Shown: positions 7,760 through 14,469 of the stretch, in pieces
Layout of the letters: each line of letters begins with the position of its first letter
How positions within the stretch are numbered: position 1 is the stretch's first letter
Origin: Fusobacteriaceae bacterium
GTDB lineage: Bacteria > Fusobacteriota > Fusobacteriia > Fusobacteriales > Fusobacteriaceae
Direction: 5' to 3'
Assembly: GCA_016938425.1 (NCBI GenBank)
Contig: JAFGUR010000063.1
Span: 1-15,793 of the forward strand
DNA: 15,793 nucleotides
Notes under the pieces: generated by a model
What the model was told of the DNA's origin: nothing
Seen by the model: only the letters and a program-made list of their open reading frames with translations
The model's database searches: none
Made by a program: the position numbers and the translations under genes

Positions 7760-7775
7760 TATCTAAAATAAGATT

Positions 7776-7943
7776 TTATTTATTTAAATCCAAAATTAAC
7801 TTTTCCAAATCCTCTTTTTTTAAAATTAAATAATTTTCTTTTTTTAATAAATGAATTGTTATTCCACTAATTGGCATTGTATTCTTTACACTTTCTTCTG
7901 CTTTTTCTATATAAGCTTCTAGCTTTTCATATATATTTTCCAA
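7776..7943 (-). CDS. Small protein of 55 residues, unknown function
   Basis: A 55-codon frame starts with TTG and has AAGGAG six bases upstream, an ideal ribosome site. The product begins MENIYEKLEAYIEKAEESVK and ends LILDLNK. It is rich in Lys, Glu, Leu and Ile, has no cysteine and no membrane segment, and looks able to form amphipathic helices. I recognise no family. It lies upstream of fbp on the same strand, separated from it by 100 bases that contain the inverted repeat. It could be co-transcribed with fbp. The only internal in-frame ATG would leave just 33 residues. The strong ribosome site and ordinary codon use argue that it is real, though short frames in AT-rich DNA can arise by chance. 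Confidence 0.55.
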   Translation of the reverse strand: MENIYEKLEAYIEKAEESVKNTMPISGITIHLLKKENYLILKKEDLEKLILDLNK

Positions 7944-8029
7944 ATTTTTCTCCTTTATCTACAAAAAGAGCTTCGCTCATTTATAATACTTATTTTTTCA
8001 AATTTATAATTTTTATAAATGTAAAAAAA

Positions 8030-8187
8030 TGTGACTACTCAGCCATATAAACGCTTTAAATATCAATTAGTTTATACGGAGAAAAGGGGGATTTTCGAGA
8101 GGAAACCCACACCTGCCACAAGGATTACTCCTCGCCACTCCTCTAAAACTTTTATTTTACAATATTTGCTATACCTGAGTAGTTACA
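8030..8187. mobile_element. MITE-like element with 13-bp terminal inverted repeats
   Basis: TGTGACTACTCAG (8030-8042) is matched by CTGAGTAGTTACA (8175-8187), complementary at 12 of 13 bases. The 158-bp element has no transposase and an interior more GC-rich than its flanks. A further 7-bp inverted repeat lies near the left end (TATAAAC 8046-8052 / GTTTATA 8070-8076). A target-site duplication cannot be defined because both flanks are A-runs. It is probably a non-autonomous transposon or its remnant. Bases 8118-8150 within it resemble the modular repeat at 81-113. Confidence 0.6.
8106..8150 (+). repeat. Degraded relative of the modular repeat (copy C)
   Basis: Bases 8118-8150 align without gaps to 81-113, with 25 of 33 identical by hand, and both end in CCTCTAAAAC; an ACCCAC shortly upstream is also shared. 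The hairpin that is perfect in copy A is partly lost here. This links the MITE-like element with the larger repeat family. Confidence 0.5.
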
Positions 8188-8254
8188 AAAATAACTATAC
8201 CGAATTTTTTATTAGCCCTTATTGTTTTAAAAATTATAATTTCGTATAAGTATG
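8188..8254. other. Short AT-rich spacer, nothing recognised
   Basis: Between the MITE-like element and the kduD terminator there is no gene, hairpin or promoter that I can support. Together with the element and the leader of the small ORF it fills the gene-free stretch 7944-8307. Confidence 0.6.
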
Positions 8255-8302
8255 AAAAAGCCTTTAATCTATAAAAAAATATTTATTCTAGATTAAAGGC
8301 TT
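8255..8302 (-). terminator. Rho-independent terminator of kduI-kduD
   Basis: Two 14-base perfectly complementary arms, 8258-8271 (AAGCCTTTAATCTA) and 8289-8302, are separated by 17 AT-rich bases. On the minus strand the stem starts six bases after the kduD stop codon and runs into a T-tract (TTTTT). Confidence 0.85.
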
Positions 8303-8307
8303 AAAAA

Positions 8308-9069
8308 CTATCTTGCTAACCAACCACCATCAACTGCAACTGTATATCCATTAATGTAAGCTGCTGCTTGAGAAGCTAAGAATACTGCTGCTCCTGCTAA
8401 ATCTTCTGGAGTTCCCCATTTACCTGCTGGAATTCTATCTAATATAGCTTTACTTCTGTCTTCATCTTCTCTTAATGCTTGTGTGTTATTTGTAGCCATA
8501 TACCCTGGTGCTATGGCATTAACATTAATATTATGCTGTGCCCATTCATTTGCAAGCGCTCTTGTTATTCCCATTACAGCACTTTTACTTGCTGTATATG
8601 ATGGAACTCTTATTCCACCTTGGAATGACAACATTGAAGCAATATTAATTATTTTTCCACTTGTATTCTGAGCTATAAATTGTTTTGCTATTGCTTGAGA
8701 AAAGAAAAATACTGTTTTTAAATTAATATTTATTACATCATCCCAATTTTGTTCACTAAATTCTATTGCATCTTGTCTTCTAATAATTCCTGCATTATTT
8801 ACAAGAATGTCTACTTTTCCAAATTCTTTAACTGCTTTATTAATTATACCTTGTATTGGTTCTGTTGTCATTAAATTTTCTGTAATTCCTAAAAATTTTT
8901 TTCCTAAAGCTTCTACCTTTGCTTTAGTTTCTGGTGCTTCTACATAATCAACTCCAACTATATGAGCTCCTGCTTCTGCAAGTCCAAGAGCTATTCCTTG
9001 ACCTAAACCAGTGCTACATCCTGTAACTATTGCAACTTTACCTGCTAAACTAAAATTATCTAATATCAT
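8308..9069 (-). CDS. kduD: 2-dehydro-3-deoxy-D-gluconate 5-dehydrogenase (KduD)
   Basis: This 253-residue short-chain dehydrogenase has the same length as E. coli KduD and is alike along its whole length. It reduces 3-deoxy-D-glycero-2,5-hexodiulosonate with NAD(P)H to 2-keto-3-deoxygluconate, the second step after KduI. Visible motifs are the dinucleotide site TGCSTGLG (16-23), NNAG (91-94), and the catalytic Ser145, Tyr158 and Lys162 in SYTASK. The blocks ASMLSFQGGIRVPSYTASKS, APGYMATNNTQ and the C-terminal AVDGGWLAR are KduD hallmarks. The ATG at 9069 has AAGGAG eight bases upstream; a GTG at 9078 overlaps this site and is rejected. It follows kduI by 19 bases in one operon and is closed by a strong terminator. 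Confidence 0.96.
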   Translation of the reverse strand: MILDNFSLAGKVAIVTGCSTGLGQGIALGLAEAGAHIVGVDYVEAPETKAKVEALGKKFLGITENLMTTEPIQGIINKAVKEFGKVDILVNNAGIIRRQDAIEFSEQNWDDVININLKTVFFFSQAIAKQFIAQNTSGKIINIASMLSFQGGIRVPSYTASKSAVMGITRALANEWAQHNINVNAIAPGYMATNNTQALREDEDRSKAILDRIPAGKWGTPEDLAGAAVFLASQAAAYINGYTVAVDGGWLAR

Positions 9070-9088
9070 TGTAAACACTCCTTTTTAA

Positions 9089-9940
9089 TTATTTAATATC
9101 TTTCATATCAATATGATCCATATCATTAAATGTTTTATTTTCTCCAACCATTCCCCATATAAATGAGTATGCACTTGTTCCACAACCTGAATGTATTGAC
9201 CAACTTGGTGAAATTACTGCTTCTTCATTTCTCATAACAATATGTCTTGTTTCATGACCTTGTCCCATTAAATGAAATACTACTTGGTCTTCTGGAAGAT
9301 TAAAATACATGTAAACTTCCATTCTTCTTTCATGTGTATGACAAGGCATTGTATTCCATACATTTCCTTCTTCAAGTTCAGTTAATCCCATTGATAATTG
9401 ACATGTTTCCATTACATCTGGATGAATATATTGATTTATAACTCTTTTATTTGATTTGCTTGTCTCTCCCATAGGAACTTTTTTAGCTTTTGTAATATCA
9501 ATATGAACATTTGGATATTCTTTGTGTGCTGGAGCACTTAAACAATAAAATTTTGCAGGATTATTAATATCTGAACTTTCAAATAAAACTTCTTTTTTCC
9601 CTAACCCTACATATAGTCCATCTTTATGTTTTAAAGTATATCTTTCTCCATCAACTGTTACAAATCCTTCTCCACCTATATTTATAATTCCTAATTCTCT
9701 TCTTTGAAGATAAAAATCAGTTCCTAAAGTTTTAAAAACGTCAATTCCTTTATCTAAAGAAATTATTGTTTTTACTGGATTTATTCCAATCGTAATTATT
9801 CTATCAATATGACTGTAAATTTGTTTCATTTGATCCATTTCAAAAAGCTTTTCAATATGAAACTCTTCTCTTAATCTTTCTGTTGTATAATGTTTTGCAT
9901 CTTTAGAGTTTGATGGTTCTCTAATTTCCATTGCTACCAT
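9089..9940 (-). CDS. kduI: 5-dehydro-4-deoxy-D-glucuronate isomerase (KduI)
   Basis: This 283-residue cupin-type isomerase (E. coli KduI has 278) converts 5-keto-4-deoxyuronate, formed spontaneously from unsaturated uronides released by pectin or glycosaminoglycan lyases, to 3-deoxy-D-glycero-2,5-hexodiulosonate for KduD. The zinc ligands are all present at the expected spacing: His201, His203, Glu208 in CHTHERRMEVY and His250 in WSIHSG. ETCQLSMGLTEL and IWGMVGEN are strongly conserved. The ATG at 9940 has AAGGAGG nine bases upstream; the next Met, three codons on, is too far from it. It is the first gene of a two-gene unit. I could not identify its promoter: the upstream region is occupied by a 29-bp palindrome and a large repeat. 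Confidence 0.96.
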   Translation of the reverse strand: MVAMEIREPSNSKDAKHYTTERLREEFHIEKLFEMDQMKQIYSHIDRIITIGINPVKTIISLDKGIDVFKTLGTDFYLQRRELGIINIGGEGFVTVDGERYTLKHKDGLYVGLGKKEVLFESSDINNPAKFYCLSAPAHKEYPNVHIDITKAKKVPMGETSKSNKRVINQYIHPDVMETCQLSMGLTELEEGNVWNTMPCHTHERRMEVYMYFNLPEDQVVFHLMGQGHETRHIVMRNEEAVISPSWSIHSGCGTSAYSFIWGMVGENKTFNDMDHIDMKDIK

Positions 9941-10005
9941 TTAATTTTTCCTCCTTTAAATTTAACTTTTTAGTTTATTGCAAAAGTCCAACATCTTTAT
10001 TTTAT

Positions 10006-10034
10006 TTACATAAAAAACTATGTTTTTTATGTAA
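10006..10034. repeat. 29-bp perfect palindrome upstream of kduI
   Basis: TTACATAAAAAAC (10006-10018) and GTTTTTTATGTAA (10022-10034) are exact complements around the trinucleotide TAT. It lies about 65 bases before the kduI start codon and abuts the GC-rich hairpin that opens the repeat element. It could be the operator of the kduI-kduD unit or the outer boundary of the repeat. Confidence 0.75.
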
Positions 10035-10035
10035 T

Positions 10036-10358
10036 CCCCCCACCTTCGGTGGGGAAAGAGAGGCGGAAGTTGGGGCGGAGCCCAAACCCAATGTCATTAA
10101 CTTAAAAAAAATTATTATTTCAATCCGGGCAACCACAAAGGATTGCCCTTACAAAATCAAGATGTTTTGTAGGGTGCACCTCTTGTAAGCGCCCTAAGTT
10201 GATGGCATTGAGCGCCCGAGTCCACGGCAAGGAAGTATCCTTGCCAATCCATAATTCGACTAAAGACTTAAAAGCCTAAGTTTCATTAAAATCAATAAAA
10301 ACCTTATTTGTATTATCTTTAAATGTATACACATATTTTTTTAGTTTACAACTAGCTA
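10036..10358 (+). repeat. Modular dispersed repeat, copy B, filling the kdgK-kduI gap
   Basis: The copy contains several hairpins in a row. A 7-bp stem CCCCACC (10038-10044)/GGTGGGG has a 3-base loop. GGGCAA (10127-10132)/TTGCCC lies at 10127-10148. TACAAAA (10150-10156)/TTTTGTA lies at 10150-10171. GGCAAGGA/TCCTTGCC lies near 10221-10240. A short module, AATGTCATTAACTT (10090-10103), recurs inverted as AAGTTGATGGCATT (10197-10210). Parts match copy A in both orientations, so modules are shuffled. The right end is TAGTTTACAACTAGCTA, shared with copy A. No coding sense or transposase is seen. With 9941-10005 it makes up the 434-base gene-free stretch. Confidence 0.75.
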
Positions 10359-10374
10359 ATTTAATTTCATAACT

Positions 10375-11388
10375 CTATCTTGACACATCAAAACTATCTT
10401 TTTCAAATAAATTTTCTATATCACTTTTATTAATTATATTTGTATCTCCGTGAATAGTATGTTTTATAGCTGCTGAAGCCGTGGCAAATTGTACTATATA
10501 TTCACTAGATTTTCCCATTAAATATGAATATAAAAATCCTGTTGTAAAGGCATCTCCACTTCCTACTCTATCAATAATCTCTATTTCATATTCTTTTGAT
10601 ATATTAATACTTTTCCCATCATAAACTAAACCTTTATAGATATTTTTAGAAGCTGAAACCGTTTTTCTAATTGATGAAGCTATATATTCAAAATTATATT
10701 TTTCCAAAACCTTTGGATATAATTCTTCATAACACTTTAAAATATCTTCTTCATAACAAGTTTCACTTTTAAAACCTAATATATTAATAAAATCAAGATA
10801 CCCTGCAAATGCAACATTTACATAAGGAAGTATTCTTTTTATTTTTATACTAGCTTCTTCTAAACTCCATAATTTACTTCTATAATTAAAATCAAAACTT
10901 ACTTTTATCCCCATTTCATGGGCTTTTTTCATAAAAGTTTCTGCTATTTCAAAAGCTAAAGGACTAATTGCAAGGGTAATCCCAGATACATGAAACAAAT
11001 CTGCTCCTTCTAAAATTTTCTCTACATCATATTCTGATATATGGCTTTTAGCAAAAGATGAATCTTTTCTATCATAGATTACCTTACTATTTCTAATAGA
11101 ATATCCTGTTTCAAGATAATAAGTCCCTATTCTTTCTCCACCTTTAGGAATATATGAAGTATTTACTCCATGACTTTTCAAATTTGATAATGCTGCTTCC
11201 CCTATCTCATTATCAGGAACTTTAGTAACAGCTACTGAGTTTATTCCTAAAATTGACAAGTTAGCGGCAACATTCATTTCTGCTCCACCATAATTTATTT
11301 CAAAAGATTTTGAATTTACAATTCTTTGATAATTAGATGGAGACAATCTCAATAATATTTCTCCAAGGCTAACAACTTTTTTACTCAT
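10375..11388 (-). CDS. kdgK: 2-keto-3-deoxygluconate kinase (PfkB family)
   Basis: This 337-residue ribokinase-family sugar kinase phosphorylates KDG with ATP to 2-keto-3-deoxy-6-phosphogluconate, where the UxaC/UxaB and KduI/KduD branches meet. Visible features are the N-terminal substrate motif YGGAEMNVAANLSILG (33-48) and the ATP/anion-hole motif DRVGSGDAF (273-281) with catalytic Asp279. The KDG-kinase-like segment FDFNYRSKLWS (165-175) separates it from fructokinases. The start ATG comes two bases after the kdgA stop codon, with an AGGTGA-like site inside the kdgA end, so the pair is translationally coupled. No hairpin with a T-run is seen directly after the stop. The message may therefore run on into the repeat and possibly into kduI-kduD. 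Confidence 0.93.
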   Translation of the reverse strand: MSKKVVSLGEILLRLSPSNYQRIVNSKSFEINYGGAEMNVAANLSILGINSVAVTKVPDNEIGEAALSNLKSHGVNTSYIPKGGERIGTYYLETGYSIRNSKVIYDRKDSSFAKSHISEYDVEKILEGADLFHVSGITLAISPLAFEIAETFMKKAHEMGIKVSFDFNYRSKLWSLEEASIKIKRILPYVNVAFAGYLDFINILGFKSETCYEEDILKCYEELYPKVLEKYNFEYIASSIRKTVSASKNIYKGLVYDGKSINISKEYEIEIIDRVGSGDAFTTGFLYSYLMGKSSEYIVQFATASAAIKHTIHGDTNIINKSDIENLFEKDSFDVSR

Positions 11389-11390
11389 TA

Positions 11391-12029
11391 TTATTTCACC
11401 TTTTTCCTTGCTTCCTCTACTTTTAATACAAACTCTCTTGATTTTTCAACTATTTCTTCATAAGTTCCATTTGTAAGTTGCCCTCCAGCTCCTACTGCTA
11501 CAACTCCATTTTTTATCCATTCATCAACATTTTCTAAGCTAACTCCACCTGTAGGCATTATATTAATTTGTGGTAATGGTGCTTTTACTGCTTTTACAAA
11601 AGATGGTCCAAAGGCACTTCCAGGGAATAATTTTATAATATCGCATCCTGATTCCATCGCTGTTACCATTTCTGTTATTGTCATACAACCAGGCATATAA
11701 GGGACTTGGTATCTATTACAAAGTTTAGCTGTTTCAGGGTCAAAAGCTGGAGAAACAATATAAGTTGCTCCTGCTAAAATAGCAGTTCTAGCTGTTTCAG
11801 AATCTAGAACACTTCCTGCTCCAACTAAAAGTTTTGATGGATCAATCGTTTTTTTCAATTCTTTGATTACTTCACTTGCACCTGGAACAGTATAAGTTAC
11901 TTCTACCGCTGGTATCCCTCCTTCAACACAAGCTTTTGAAACTTTAATTGCTTCTTGAGGATTGCTTTCTCTAATTACAGCAACAACTCCTACTTCTTTT
12001 ATTTTGTTTAGTATTTCAAATTTAACCAT
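11391..12029 (-). CDS. kdgA: KDPG aldolase (2-keto-3-deoxy-6-phosphogluconate aldolase)
   Basis: This 212-residue class I aldolase (E. coli Eda has 213) splits KDPG to pyruvate and glyceraldehyde 3-phosphate, the last step of the pathway. The Schiff-base lysine is Lys133 in IIKLFPGS, the general-base glutamate is Glu43 in VEVTYT, and Arg20 in AVIRE fits the carboxylate-binding arginine. The late glycine-rich MPTGGV and GAGGQL phosphate-binding loops are present. I start it at the ATG at 12029, with AAGGAG eleven bases upstream. A longer reading from 12068 adds 13 unconserved residues and swallows the ribosome site. It is first in the kdgA-kdgK unit, with a promoter at 12089-12117. Confidence 0.94.
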   Translation of the reverse strand: MVKFEILNKIKEVGVVAVIRESNPQEAIKVSKACVEGGIPAVEVTYTVPGASEVIKELKKTIDPSKLLVGAGSVLDSETARTAILAGATYIVSPAFDPETAKLCNRYQVPYMPGCMTITEMVTAMESGCDIIKLFPGSAFGPSFVKAVKAPLPQINIMPTGGVSLENVDEWIKNGVVAVGAGGQLTNGTYEEIVEKSREFVLKVEEARKKVK

Positions 12030-12050
12030 ATCTTTTTCCACTCCTTTTTT

Positions 12051-12079
12051 CGTATATGCGAACAGCATACATAAATACG
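12051..12079. promoter_or_regulatory. Dyad in the kdgA leader, possible operator
   Basis: TATGC (12055-12059) and GCATA (12065-12069) form a dyad around five bases, within outer repeats CGTAT (12051-12055) and ATACG (12075-12079). It lies just downstream of the predicted transcription start. The two pairs do not share one centre, so the call is weak. It may bind a uronate-pathway repressor. Confidence 0.35.
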
Positions 12080-12088
12080 TTTTTTAGA

Positions 12089-12117
12089 AGTTTACCGCTT
12101 ATATTATTTTTTGTCAA
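12089..12117 (-). promoter_or_regulatory. Promoter of kdgA-kdgK
   Basis: On the minus strand a consensus TTGACA (12117 to 12112) is followed after 17 bases by TAAACT (12094 to 12089). A run of A and T, including the palindrome at 12132-12150, lies just upstream and could act as an UP element. Transcription would start near 12082, giving a leader of about 50 bases. Confidence 0.75.
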
Positions 12118-12131
12118 GAGGGAAAATTTTT

Positions 12132-12150
12132 AAATAATTTTAAATTATTT
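12132..12150. repeat. AT-only 9-1-9 palindrome upstream of the kdgA -35 box
   Basis: AAATAATTT-T-AAATTATTT is a perfect palindrome 14 bases upstream of the -35 hexamer. Being all A and T it may be chance in this composition, but its position would suit an activator or an UP element. Confidence 0.3.
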
Positions 12151-12180
12151 CTTAGCAATTGTTTTATCAAAATATATTGC

Positions 12181-12216
12181 AAAAAAAAAGAGCCAAAATA
12201 TAATTTTGACTCTTTT
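12181..12216 (-). terminator. Rho-independent terminator of the yhcH/yiaL-type gene
   Basis: On the minus strand, four bases after the stop codon, a long stem AAAAGAGTCAAAAT/ATTTTGGCTCTTTT (one G-U pair) runs into nine T (complement of 12181-12189). It separates this gene from kdgA-kdgK, which has its own promoter. Confidence 0.85.
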
Positions 12217-12220
12217 AAAA

Positions 12221-12679
12221 TTAAATTTTTATTTTTATAACAGCTTTTTTTACAAAACTTTTTTCTAAATAAGTGCAACAAGGTTTATGAATATCTTCTG
12301 GATAAAAAACTGCAAAATCTCCTTTTTTCATAATTAAAGTAGACTCATCTTCAATCTTTTCAAAAAACATAATATCTTTAACATCATCATAAGGTGTTTT
12401 AACTTTATTATTTCCTGTATCATTTATAACCTTTATAACCTCTACCCCTTCTTGAATAAACTGAACATCTAAATACTTTTTATGAGATTCAGCAAATTTT
12501 CCTTCTTCATCTCCTGTTTCATATGAAGAAATCATAATAAACATTTCTTCACCTTTAATTTCATATTTTCCATTTTCTACATTATTCCATTTACCACTTT
12601 TCAAAATTTCCAATGCTTCAAGAATAATAGGGGAATAATTTTTTTGATTTCCCAAATTATCAATATTTCCAAATATCAT
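12221..12679 (-). CDS. YhcH/YjgK/YiaL family protein, probable sugar-acid anomerase
   Basis: This 152-residue cupin-like protein has the family length of about 150. Signature blocks are ESHKKYLDVQF (64-74) and the metal-site region FYPEDIHKPC (125-134), with His66, Asp129 and His131 likely near the metal. Family members include E. coli NanQ (YhcH), reported as a sialic acid anomerase, and YiaL, found in a sugar-acid gene cluster. Here, between kdgA and uxaC, an anomerase or epimerase acting on a uronic acid or its keto form is a reasonable guess, but the substrate is not shown by the sequence. The start ATG has AGGAGG seven bases upstream. It is a single-gene unit with its own promoter and terminator, divergent from uxaC. 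Confidence 0.85.
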   Translation of the reverse strand: MIFGNIDNLGNQKNYSPIILEALEILKSGKWNNVENGKYEIKGEEMFIMISSYETGDEEGKFAESHKKYLDVQFIQEGVEVIKVINDTGNNKVKTPYDDVKDIMFFEKIEDESTLIMKKGDFAVFYPEDIHKPCCTYLEKSFVKKAVIKIKI

Positions 12680-12991
12680 AGAAAAACCTCCTAAATTTTA
12701 GTTTCATAATGGCAAATATACAGGATTTTTTTTTAATTAGCAAGTTTATTTTTATTTAATACATTATTAATCAATTACTTTAAAAATTATAAAACATCTA
12801 TTTTTTTATACAAAATTTGACTATTTTTTACGGAAAATAAACTTTTTAACCCATTTTAGTTCTAAAAGCCAAAAAATTTAAAAAAAAAGGCAATTTATCT
12901 AATGGAATAAAAAAAACGTTCATAGTATAAATTAGTATAAAGAAATTGAGGTTAAAAATTTGAGAATTTTAATTTTTAAGGAGAATGTAGT
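12680..12991. other. Divergent control region between the yhcH/yiaL-type gene and uxaC
   Basis: These 312 very AT-rich bases hold the leftward promoter at 12715-12743 and the ribosome sites of both genes. There is also a tandem TAGTATAAA, TAGTATAAA at 12923-12931 and 12933-12941. No convincing rightward promoter with both boxes at 16-18 bases was found. The repeated TATAAA could serve as -10 boxes for an activated promoter. No gene is seen. Confidence 0.55.
12715..12743 (-). promoter_or_regulatory. Promoter of the yhcH/yiaL-type gene
   Basis: The minus strand shows TTGCTA (12743 to 12738), 17 bases, then TATATT (12720 to 12715). Transcription would start near 12708, about 30 bases before the start codon. 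Confidence 0.65.
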
Positions 12992-14392
12992 ATGAAAAAA
13001 TTTATGTGTGATGATTTTTTATTAGAAAATCAAGTGGCAATTAAGCTTTATCACGAATATGCTAAAAAAATGCCTATTTATGATTATCATTGCCATCTTA
13101 ATCCAAAAGAAATTTCAGAAAACAAAAGATATAGAAATATTACTGAAATTTGGCTTGGTGGAGACCATTATAAATGGAGAGCCATGAGAAGTAACGGAGT
13201 AGAAGAAAAATTTATTACTGGTGATGCTAGTGATAAAGAAAAATTTATGAAATGGGCAGAAACAATGGAAAATTGTGTTGGTAATCCTTTATATCATTGG
13301 ACACATTTGGAACTTAGAAGATATTTTGGAATACAAGATATTCTAAACAGAGAAACTGCTGAAGATATATGGAACAAAACAAATGAACTTTTATTAAAAG
13401 ATGAATTTACTGCAAGAGCTTTAATTGAAAAATCAAATGTAAAAGTTATTTGTACAACAGATGACCCTGTTGATAATCTTGAATATCATATTAGTTTAGC
13501 AAAAGACAAAGATTTTTCAGTAAAAGTATTGCCTGCTTTTAGACCTGACAAAGCATTTAATATTGATAAAGATACTTTCATTCCTTGGATAGAAACTCTT
13601 GGAAAAGTAGAAAATAAAGAAATAAAATCATTTAAAGAATTACTTATTTCATTAAAAAATAGGTTAGAATTTTTCCATCAAGTAGGTTGTAGAGTTTCTG
13701 ACCATGCTTTAGACCCTCCTGCTTACCTTGAAGGAACAGAAGAAGAATTAGAAACTATTTTTACTAAAAAAATGAATGGATCAACTGTTTCTATTGAAGA
13801 TGTTGAGAAATTCAAAACAGCTATAATGGTATTTTTAGCAAAAGAGTACAGCAAAAAAGGCTGGGTGATGCAATTACATATGGGAACTAGAAGAAATAAC
13901 AATACTAGAATGTACAATAAATTGGGTGCTGATACTGGATTTGATACTATAGCGGATTACTCATATATTGAAGCCTTAGCAAAATTTATGGATAAATTGG
14001 ATAGTTCTGATGAATTACCAAAAACTATTTTATACACTTTAAATCCTAAAGATAATGAAGCTCTTGGTACATTAATTGGGTGTTTTCAAGGTGGAGGAAT
14101 CCCTGGGAAAATTCAATTCGGATCTGGTTGGTGGTTTAATGACCAAAAAGACGGAATGATAAGGCAAATGACTGCTCTTGGTAATTTAGGGCTTTTAAGT
14201 AGATTTGTTGGAATGCTGACAGATTCTAGAAGTTTTTTATCTTATACAAGGCATGAATATTTTAGAAGAATCCTTTGTAATTTGATTGGACAATGGGTTG
14301 AAAATGGTGAAGCTCCTGAAGACTATAAACTTTTAGGAAATATGGTTCAAAATATTTGCTTTGATAATGCAAGTAATTATTTTTATATTTAG
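12992..14392 (+). CDS. uxaC: Uronate isomerase (glucuronate/galacturonate isomerase)
   Basis: This 466-residue enzyme of the amidohydrolase superfamily (E. coli UxaC has 470) converts D-glucuronate to D-fructuronate and D-galacturonate to D-tagaturonate. The metal-binding DYHCHL (31-36, His33 and His35) sits at the N-terminus as expected. TTDDPVDNLEYH, VLPAFRPDKAFNID, RVSDHALD, QLHMGTRRNNNTRM and SGWWFNDQKDGM are family blocks in the right order. The start ATG has AAGGAG eight bases upstream. It is the first gene of a rightward unit with uxaB, separated by 77 bases that contain a hairpin. Confidence 0.96.
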   Translation: MKKFMCDDFLLENQVAIKLYHEYAKKMPIYDYHCHLNPKEISENKRYRNITEIWLGGDHYKWRAMRSNGVEEKFITGDASDKEKFMKWAETMENCVGNPLYHWTHLELRRYFGIQDILNRETAEDIWNKTNELLLKDEFTARALIEKSNVKVICTTDDPVDNLEYHISLAKDKDFSVKVLPAFRPDKAFNIDKDTFIPWIETLGKVENKEIKSFKELLISLKNRLEFFHQVGCRVSDHALDPPAYLEGTEEELETIFTKKMNGSTVSIEDVEKFKTAIMVFLAKEYSKKGWVMQLHMGTRRNNNTRMYNKLGADTGFDTIADYSYIEALAKFMDKLDSSDELPKTILYTLNPKDNEALGTLIGCFQGGGIPGKIQFGSGWWFNDQKDGMIRQMTALGNLGLLSRFVGMLTDSRSFLSYTRHEYFRRILCNLIGQWVENGEAPEDYKLLGNMVQNICFDNASNYFYI

Positions 14393-14406
14393 TGTAATTT
14401 AATCCC

Positions 14407-14439
14407 GCAATGACAGGTTGAATATAAACTTGTCATTGC
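14407..14439 (+). repeat. Intercistronic hairpin between uxaC and uxaB
   Basis: GCAATGACAGGTT (14407-14419) and AACTTGTCATTGC (14427-14439) form a 13-pair stem (one G-U) with a 7-base loop. No T-run follows, so it is not a normal terminator. It may protect or process the uxaC message and set a different level for uxaB. Confidence 0.7.
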
Positions 14440-14469
14440 AACAAAAACATTAGAAAAATAGGTGATAAT

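Noticed and set aside
7927..7980. 17-codon ATG frame upstream of the 55-residue small ORF (minus strand), a possible leader peptide
   Set aside because: No ribosome site precedes it and it overlaps the well-placed AAGGAG of the small ORF in another frame.
8031..8249. Open frame of 72 codons on the plus strand
   Set aside because: It runs through the MITE-like element, has no ribosome site and begins inside the terminal inverted repeat; the product has no recognisable features.
9931..10188. Open frame of 85 codons on the plus strand over the kduI start and the repeat
   Set aside because: It overlaps the kduI ribosome site on the opposite strand and translates repeat hairpins; no ribosome site.
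12030..12068. Longer KDPG aldolase start
   Set aside because: The extra residues cover the AAGGAG site used by the ATG at 12029, and the family length fits the shorter form.
12090..12102. Possible catabolite-response (cre-like) site between the kdgA promoter boxes
   Set aside because: The GC-rich patch matches the cre consensus at only about 10 of 14 positions and lacks the two-fold symmetry.
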